This document shows positions 1-4,397 of a stretch of 6,679 bases of DNA, in pieces. Location: assembly GCA_030618475.1 (NCBI GenBank), contig JAUXDG010000157.1:1-6679 (forward strand), in the 5' to 3' direction. The notes under the pieces were generated by a model. That model was not told where the DNA came from. It was given only the letters and a program-made list of their open reading frames with translations, and did not search any database. Position numbers and translations under genes: made by a program. Position 1 is the first letter of the stretch, and each line of letters begins with the position of its first letter. The DNA comes from Gammaproteobacteria bacterium (GTDB lineage: Bacteria > Pseudomonadota > Gammaproteobacteria > DSM-19610).

Positions 1-1
1 C

Positions 2-2191
2 CGTTTCCGTCTGTTGAACGGATCTGTGTCGCGTTACTTCAAGGTTGCCCTGGTTGATCAGTCCGGCAATCCGGTACCCTTCTACATGGTCGCCAACGAC
101 GGCAACATCATGGAGCACACGGTCTATTTCGAGAACGGTGAGCTGCCCACCCAGGGTATCGCTGAGCGCTACGACATCATCGTAGACTTCAGCAAGTTCA
201 AGGAAGGCGACACGCTCTATATGGTCAACCTGTTGCAGCATAAGGATGGACAGGCCACCGACAAGCCTGTTGCGCTGGCCGATATTGTCAGTGGTGCCTA
301 TCAAGCCGAACAGGTCGACGATGACGGTAACGGTACAGCTGACCGCTGGGCGAACGGCGATCCGGTGGTCGGCAAGTTCCTGGAATTCCGTGTACACAAA
401 TACGAAGACAAGGATCGCAGTATGGATCCTTCAATGTATGTGGCCGGCAAGAAGAAGATGATCCCGCTTCGCAGACCCAGCGAAGCGGAACTGGCCAATG
501 CACTTCACCGCTCTTTCGAGTTCGAAAGACAGCCAACGGATGACAAGCCCTGGGTGATCGAAACCGATGGTGGTAAAGGCTTTGCTATGGATCCACGGCG
601 CGTCTCTGCTGCACCGCAGGAAAACTCCAGTGGTTTGGAAGTATGGCGGCTTATTAACAGCGGCACGTGGAGTCACCCGATCCATATTCACTTCGAAGAA
701 GGTATTATCCTGCGACGCAATGGCCAGGAGCCGCCTGAGTGGGAGAAATGGGCGCGTAAGGACGTGTATCGTCTTGGCCCTCAATCCGACAGTGGCGATC
801 TGGTTGAGATAGCACTGCGCTTCAGGGAATTTGCCGGTACCTATATGGAGCACTGCCACAATACCCAGCACGAAGACCACGCCATGCTGTTGCGTTGGGA
901 TATCGAGCATCCGGGGCAGGTCAAGCTGATGCCAACACCCATGCCTACCTGGGATGGTGTGAGCTATGTCGATAGCGTGGCGTTGCCCACCTTCAGAACG
1001 GGCGACGCTGTGGGTGAGTTCGGCCCGGAGTTGGACCCTGTATCTGTGTGGGTCAAGGATATGGTTATCGGTGAGCTTGACGATATAAGGGACCACCCGA
1101 TTGGCGATGCGCTATCAATCCCCGAGCCAGATAATGAACGTGGCACCGCAACCTTCCCACTGACCCGAGGCACCAATATTGATGCCGATGGTAACCAGAG
1201 AGAAGTCTGGTACTTCCTGCACGACGTCAGTGATGAAGATCTGGCTGAAACACTGGGACTCGCCTGGGCCGGTGGACTGGTTAATGTTCCAGTGGCAGCG
1301 ACAGCTGAAGCCAGTGTGTCAGAGACTGGATACTGGACCTTCTACGGTGATCTGCCGAATCCGGTTTGGGCGAATGACATTAATCACCCAGGTATTCCGG
1401 ACGTGGATGACAACAATACCTACTCGCCACTTCGTCGCGTGAATTACGGCGGCAAGGACGTGGTCTTCAATGCCATCATTATCCAGTGGGGTGACGAACC
1501 GTGGGAGCACAACAGAATCGACGAAAGTTGTATCAGCTTCCCGGATCTTCCGGCCAATACAAGCTGTATGTACAACGGTAACGCATGGGGTGGCTTGCAT
1601 GAGTCCGGACATGTGGTAGAGCTCGTGACCGATGGTCCGACTCCACATGTGTCGATTAAGCTGCACAAGTCGTGGTCTGAAGAAGGCGATTACCTGCCGT
1701 ACTACATCGTGCTGGATACCTTCCCGTTTGGACCGTCTAAAGCGATGGGTGTGCCTTATGTACCGAAGCACCAGTTCCTGGCTGATGCCGCAGTACCATT
1801 GGTACAGTTCCTGCCGCCTGCACCGATACGTCCAGGCTATCCGCCGACACCGGCCGACGGAAACGGCATACTCGGTGGCGGACCGTTCGGTAGCCAGGTC
1901 GGTGTCCCGTCATACTTTATGCCTGAAGATGACTACAGCCCCATGTGGCACATCGGCTTTGCTCACTGGTTAACGCCGGCGACAGACAGTGTCGGGGTCG
2001 TTAAGGGTCTGAAGCAGCTTAAAGAGCTGCGGGCTGAAGGCAAGCTGGAAATCCTCGAGTTTCCGGCACCACCTCAAATTGGGCTGGATAACTATGATTT
2101 CGATAATCTCAACTCGCCGCATGTGGTCAACTGTCCGACACCGATGACGATAGATACTGCTATCTATCGGGCGCGGAACGCCGGCAAATAG
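2..2191 (+). CDS. Multicopper oxidase with long C-terminal extension (5' end outside window)
   Basis: This is the C-terminal 729 residues of a large multicopper oxidase. The reading frame is open to the left edge and begins with RFRLLNGSVSRYF, a typical second-domain strand of the family, so the TTG at 14 is not the real start and the gene begins upstream. Two copper motifs are complete: HPIHIH (674-691), which supplies type 1, 2 and 3 ligands, and HCHNTQHEDHAM (851-886), which supplies the type 3 His residues, the type 1 Cys and His, and a probable axial Met. The two N-terminal His motifs must lie upstream. In ordinary three-domain oxidases the protein ends soon after the second motif. Here about 420 residues follow (about 920-2188), with two similar modules at about 1199-1493 and 1694-1969, each ending in a YSPL/YSPM block; they resemble the DUF7482 type from memory only. 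Two Cys (codons 1529 and 1565) could form a disulfide. Family members oxidise a substrate and reduce O2 to water, usually outside the cytoplasm. The substrate is unknown: copper(I), manganese(II) or an organic compound are all possible. A terminator follows the stop codon directly. Confidence 0.88.
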   Translation, partial: RFRLLNGSVSRYFKVALVDQSGNPVPFYMVANDGNIMEHTVYFENGELPTQGIAERYDIIVDFSKFKEGDTLYMVNLLQHKDGQATDKPVALADIVSGAYQAEQVDDDGNGTADRWANGDPVVGKFLEFRVHKYEDKDRSMDPSMYVAGKKKMIPLRRPSEAELANALHRSFEFERQPTDDKPWVIETDGGKGFAMDPRRVSAAPQENSSGLEVWRLINSGTWSHPIHIHFEEGIILRRNGQEPPEWEKWARKDVYRLGPQSDSGDLVEIALRFREFAGTYMEHCHNTQHEDHAMLLRWDIEHPGQVKLMPTPMPTWDGVSYVDSVALPTFRTGDAVGEFGPELDPVSVWVKDMVIGELDDIRDHPIGDALSIPEPDNERGTATFPLTRGTNIDADGNQREVWYFLHDVSDEDLAETLGLAWAGGLVNVPVAATAEASVSETGYWTFYGDLPNPVWANDINHPGIPDVDDNNTYSPLRRVNYGGKDVVFNAIIIQWGDEPWEHNRIDESCISFPDLPANTSCMYNGNAWGGLHESGHVVELVTDGPTPHVSIKLHKSWSEEGDYLPYYIVLDTFPFGPSKAMGVPYVPKHQFLADAAVPLVQFLPPAPIRPGYPPTPADGNGILGGGPFGSQVGVPSYFMPEDDYSPMWHIGFAHWLTPATDSVGVVKGLKQLKELRAEGKLEILEFPAPPQIGLDNYDFDNLNSPHVVNCPTPMTIDTAIYRARNAGK

Positions 2192-2196
2192 GACTG

Positions 2197-2240
2197 AGTT
2201 CGCGGTGAGCCGATCAGCGCTCACCGCGAACTCTCTTTCT
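2197..2240 (+). terminator. Intrinsic terminator after the multicopper oxidase gene
   Basis: A perfect 14-bp inverted repeat (2197-2210 with 2219-2232, GC-rich, starting AGTTCGCGG) encloses an 8-nt loop and is followed by the pyrimidine-rich, T-containing run CTCTTTCT (2233-2240). It begins only 5 nt after the oxidase stop codon. This is a good Rho-independent terminator, although the T tract is interrupted by C. The downstream gene starts about 20 nt further on, so that gene needs its own promoter or read-through. The hairpin might instead act as partial attenuator or as an mRNA 3'-end stabiliser within one operon. Confidence 0.8.
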
Positions 2241-2259
2241 CTATAACAACAGCTTGAGT

Positions 2260-3618
2260 ATGAGAAATATGATGGGTAAGTATCTCCGGGTGGCGGCCTT
2301 CGCTTTGTTTATCACTGTCAATGTCCCTGCTTTAAGCGCAGCCTCACCCTGGGGTGCGAACTATTTTCCCAATGTGCCATTGATCACCCACGAAGGGAAA
2401 ACCGTCAACTTCTTTGACGATCTGATCAAAGACAAGATAGTGGCTATCAACTTTATCTACAGCCATTGCCCGGACACCTGTCCGCTGGAGACGGCGCAAC
2501 TCGTCCAGGTGCAAAAGATCCTGGGTGATCGCCTGGGCAAGGATGTTTTCTTTTACTCCATATCGATTGACCCGGAAAATGACACCCCGTCAGTTCTAAA
2601 GGAGTACAGAGAAAGGTTTAAAGCGCGGTGGACGTTTCTGACGGGTAAAAAGTCGGATATTATCAAACTGCGCAGGAAGCTGGGATTGTACGTTGAGGAG
2701 ATCCAGGATGGTTCTAACAACCATAATGTGAATATGATCATCGGCAATCAGGCCACGGGCCGCTGGATGAAACGCGCACCCTTTGAAAACCCCTATGTAC
2801 TTGCCGATCAGATTGGCAATTGGCTGACGGGCTGGAAAGCGCCGCCTCGGGGCGATAACTATGCGAATGCACCTGAGTTGCGCAGTATTCCCCGAGGGGA
2901 ACAGATATATCGTACACGCTGTGCCACCTGCCATTCCCTCACCGGTAATGAGCTGGCAGGGGCGCTGGGGCCGGACCTGCTGGGTGTCACCCAGCGGCGC
3001 GAAATGGACTGGCTCCTCAACTGGCTGAAGGCGCCAGACCAGATGTTAAAGAACAAAGACCCCATCGCGATGGCGCTCTATAAACAATACAATAACCTGG
3101 CCATGCCTAATATGCGTTTGAACAAGGAGGAGGTGCTGGCTTTACTCGACTATATCGATGATGAGATGAAAAGGGCACCGGAGAAATCAGAGCACAAAAG
3201 TGCTGACACTCCCGTGGCCGCAGCGTTCACTGTCAGTCAGGATAAACCTGCTGGCGATGTGGTCGCGATTATGAACGCATGGGTTCGAGAAGCGCATCCC
3301 AATGCGAATGTGAATGCCGGATACATGACGCTGGTGAACGTAGGTCCCGAAGAGGTGAGGTTGGTCAATGTCGAGAGTGGGGCATTCCAGAGCATCGAAG
3401 TGCATGAAATGGCCACGGTCGATGGCTTGATGGAGATGCGTGAAGTAACCGACCTGGTTATCCCGGCACACGGTCAGATCCACTTCGAGCCCGGTGGCAA
3501 ACATTTGATGTTGATGGGGCCGCGAGAGCACGTCACCACGGGGCAGAAGATCGATATGACCCTGACCTTTAAATCGGGCAGAAAACAAACGCTGTCAGTT
3601 CAGGTGGCGGCCAGGTAA
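2260..3618 (+). CDS. Secreted SCO1/SenC - cytochrome c - PCuAC fusion protein
   Basis: This protein of 452 residues joins three periplasmic copper/redox domains. Residues 1-28 look like a Sec signal peptide (basic GKYLR, hydrophobic core, cleavage near SAA-SPW). Residues about 30-195 are a SCO1/SenC thioredoxin-fold domain with the CPDTC copper/thiol motif (Cys70, Cys74) and a probable third ligand His155. Residues about 207-305 are a class I cytochrome c with haem site CATCH (221-225) and likely axial Met282 in AMPNM. After a charged linker, residues about 325-452 are a PCuAC domain in which His382, Met393, His415 and Met417 match the H-X10-M-X21-H-X-M site exactly. SCO and PCuAC proteins are known to help assemble copper centres such as CuA of cytochrome oxidase; the haem may feed or drain electrons. 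That the neighbouring oxidase is the client is inference. The start is uncertain: TTG 2254 and ATG 2260, 2269 and 2272 are in frame, none has a strong Shine-Dalgarno sequence, and ATG 2260 was chosen. A TATAAC at 2242-2247 could be a -10 box. Confidence 0.92.
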   Translation: MRNMMGKYLRVAAFALFITVNVPALSAASPWGANYFPNVPLITHEGKTVNFFDDLIKDKIVAINFIYSHCPDTCPLETAQLVQVQKILGDRLGKDVFFYSISIDPENDTPSVLKEYRERFKARWTFLTGKKSDIIKLRRKLGLYVEEIQDGSNNHNVNMIIGNQATGRWMKRAPFENPYVLADQIGNWLTGWKAPPRGDNYANAPELRSIPRGEQIYRTRCATCHSLTGNELAGALGPDLLGVTQRREMDWLLNWLKAPDQMLKNKDPIAMALYKQYNNLAMPNMRLNKEEVLALLDYIDDEMKRAPEKSEHKSADTPVAAAFTVSQDKPAGDVVAIMNAWVREAHPNANVNAGYMTLVNVGPEEVRLVNVESGAFQSIEVHEMATVDGLMEMREVTDLVIPAHGQIHFEPGGKHLMLMGPREHVTTGQKIDMTLTFKSGRKQTLSVQVAAR

Positions 3619-3661
3619 GCAAAATGGCAACCCCCTGCAAGAGAATGCCTGGCAGAAGAAA

Positions 3662-3695
3662 ACAGCCAAAGCCGCCTCAATGGCGGCTTTGCTGT
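3662..3695. terminator. Convergent hairpin terminator, best fit for the minus-strand gene
   Basis: A 9-bp GC-rich stem (3668-3676 with 3682-3690, AAAGCCGCC/GGCGGCTTT) with a 5-nt loop is extended by ACAGC/GCTGT (3662-3666 with 3691-3695) across a single bulged C at 3667. Read on the minus strand, the hairpin is followed by TTTTCTTC (3661-3654), which gives a classical intrinsic terminator 34 nt after the stop codon of the DUF1269-like gene. On the plus strand the downstream bases are not T-rich, but the same stem probably also ends transcription of the fusion-protein gene, whose stop codon lies 43 nt before it. Confidence 0.8.
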
Positions 3696-3728
3696 GTCAA
3701 AAACCGATATTAGACCTGGATATGATAC

Positions 3729-4232
3729 TCAGGGGAAGGCCGGTATGGTCGGTTCGGTACCTTCGAAGTCCGCATCGGAATGGTGCTTCTTGACCGAGTT
3801 CTGTATATCATCGACACGGTCTTTGGGCACATCCACCAGCACCAGAACCTGTCCTTCCTGAATGGCACTCTCGAATTGCTTGATATGGGTATTTTCGACA
3901 TCCATACCGATCATGCCACCCAGCCAAGCGCCCATGCCGGCACCCGCCAGTCCCATCGCCAGCAATGCGCCACCGGCAATAACCACCCCGGGCAATGCGA
4001 TCGCCACCAGTCCAGCCGCTATGCCGGTGGCTCCACCCATGGCGACACCGCGTTCAACGGCTGGCACAAAATCGCTTTTCTGGATCAGCGACGCTTCCGG
4101 CAAGTCCTGAAGCGGTGTGCCTTCTTTAGCGATGACATGGATACGGCGTTCCTCAATCCGCGCCAGTAATAATTCGTCCACCACCTTGTGGGTAACGTCC
4201 AGGTCCGGTAACAGAAAATATAGTCGCCTCAT
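3729..4232 (-). CDS. DUF1269-like small membrane protein
   Basis: This is a complete protein of 167 residues of a kind common in proteobacteria and usually annotated as DUF1269-like or hypothetical membrane protein; the assignment is from recognition of its overall pattern (start MRRLYFLLPD, then DELLLARIEERRIHV). Residues 1-60 are soluble and alternate strand and helix. Residues about 62-110 are a very Gly/Ala-rich hydrophobic stretch with small-residue repeats such as GGATGIAAG and GLAGAGMGAWLGG, enough for two tightly packed transmembrane helices of glycine-zipper type. Residues about 113-152 are again soluble with a strand VLVLVDVP. The two soluble pieces could pair into one ferredoxin-like fold inserted by a membrane hairpin; this is inference. 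No catalytic residues are visible and the function is unknown. A strong Shine-Dalgarno sequence decides the start. It is divergent from ppsA and convergent with the fusion gene, so it is probably transcribed alone. Confidence 0.85.
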   Translation of the reverse strand: MRRLYFLLPDLDVTHKVVDELLLARIEERRIHVIAKEGTPLQDLPEASLIQKSDFVPAVERGVAMGGATGIAAGLVAIALPGVVIAGGALLAMGLAGAGMGAWLGGMIGMDVENTHIKQFESAIQEGQVLVLVDVPKDRVDDIQNSVKKHHSDADFEGTEPTIPAFP

Positions 4233-4238
4233 GATTGA

Positions 4239-4244
4239 CTCCTC
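4239..4244 (-). promoter_or_regulatory. Ribosome binding site of the DUF1269-like gene
   Basis: On the minus strand GAGGAG precedes the ATG by 6 nt (GAGGAG-TCAATC-ATG). This close match to the anti-Shine-Dalgarno sequence at ideal spacing supports the start at 4232. Confidence 0.75.
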
Positions 4245-4267
4245 GTTGGCCTCTATGGCGGATTCTA

Positions 4268-4296
4268 CAGATTTATAGGTATAAGTTTAGGATAAT
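4268..4296 (+). promoter_or_regulatory. Weak candidate promoter for ppsA
   Basis: GATAAT (4291-4296) matches five of six bases of a -10 box on the plus strand. The hexamer 17 nt upstream (CAGATT, 4268-4273) is a poor -35 box, so an activator would be expected if this is the real promoter. It would give a leader of about 95 nt and would overlap the promoter proposed for the divergent gene, so that the two could compete. The AT-rich stretch 4262-4336 contrasts with the GC-rich genes on both sides, which supports a shared promoter region, but the exact elements are uncertain. Confidence 0.25.
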
Positions 4297-4307
4297 TATT
4301 CTGCCAA
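4278..4307 (-). promoter_or_regulatory. Putative sigma70-type promoter of the DUF1269-like gene
   Basis: On the minus strand TTGGCA (4307-4302, five of six matches to TTGACA) is followed after 18 nt by TATACC (4283-4278, four of six matches to TATAAT). It lies in the AT-rich part of the divergent intergenic region, about 45 nt before the start codon. It is a prediction by eye only; the neighbouring TATAAA on the same strand (4277-4272) is an alternative -10 box. Confidence 0.35.
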
Positions 4308-4348
4308 ATCGCTCCGTTAAGTCAACCGATTGTTTTATGGTGAAATCT

Positions 4349-4381
4349 GGGCCAGACTTTGCGGTGACAGGGGGGCCAGAC
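4349..4381 (+). repeat. 9-nt direct repeat in the ppsA leader
   Basis: GGGCCAGAC occurs at 4349-4357 and again at 4373-4381, 24 nt from start to start, just before the ppsA ribosome binding site. The spacing is somewhat more than two helical turns. It could be a pair of binding sites for a regulator or only chance in a short G-rich leader. No known regulator motif was recognised. Confidence 0.4.
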
Positions 4382-4385
4382 AGCC

Positions 4386-4391
4386 GGGAGG
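4386..4391 (+). promoter_or_regulatory. Ribosome binding site of ppsA
   Basis: GGGAGG lies 6 nt upstream of ATG 4398 (GGGAGG-CAGCGG-ATG). This fixes the ppsA start, which also agrees with the expected N-terminal sequence of the family. Confidence 0.75.
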
Positions 4392-4397
4392 CAGCGG

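Noticed and set aside
14..16. TTG as the start codon of the multicopper oxidase gene
   Set aside because: The frame stays open to the left edge, and the residues before it (RFRL) continue the conserved RFRLLNGS strand. The gene starts outside the window.
431..1096. Minus-strand open frame of 221 codons inside the oxidase gene
   Set aside because: It lies wholly antisense to the well-supported copper motifs, has no recognisable domain, and is His/Arg-rich as expected for the complement of this coding sequence.
2219..2247. Full sigma70 promoter for the fusion gene with -35 GCTCAC and -10 TATAAC
   Set aside because: The -10 match is good, but the -35 hexamer is poor and lies inside the terminator stem, so it was not listed as a feature.
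3187..3588. Minus-strand open frame of 133 codons opposite the PCuAC domain
   Set aside because: The plus-strand frame carries the exact PCuAC metal site; the antisense product has no recognisable features.
4338..4352. Possible Cra (FruR)-like site, GGTGAAATCTGGGC, upstream of ppsA
   Set aside because: Only one half (TGAA) resembles the Cra palindrome; the second half TTCA is absent, so it is not supported although Cra controls ppsA in E. coli.
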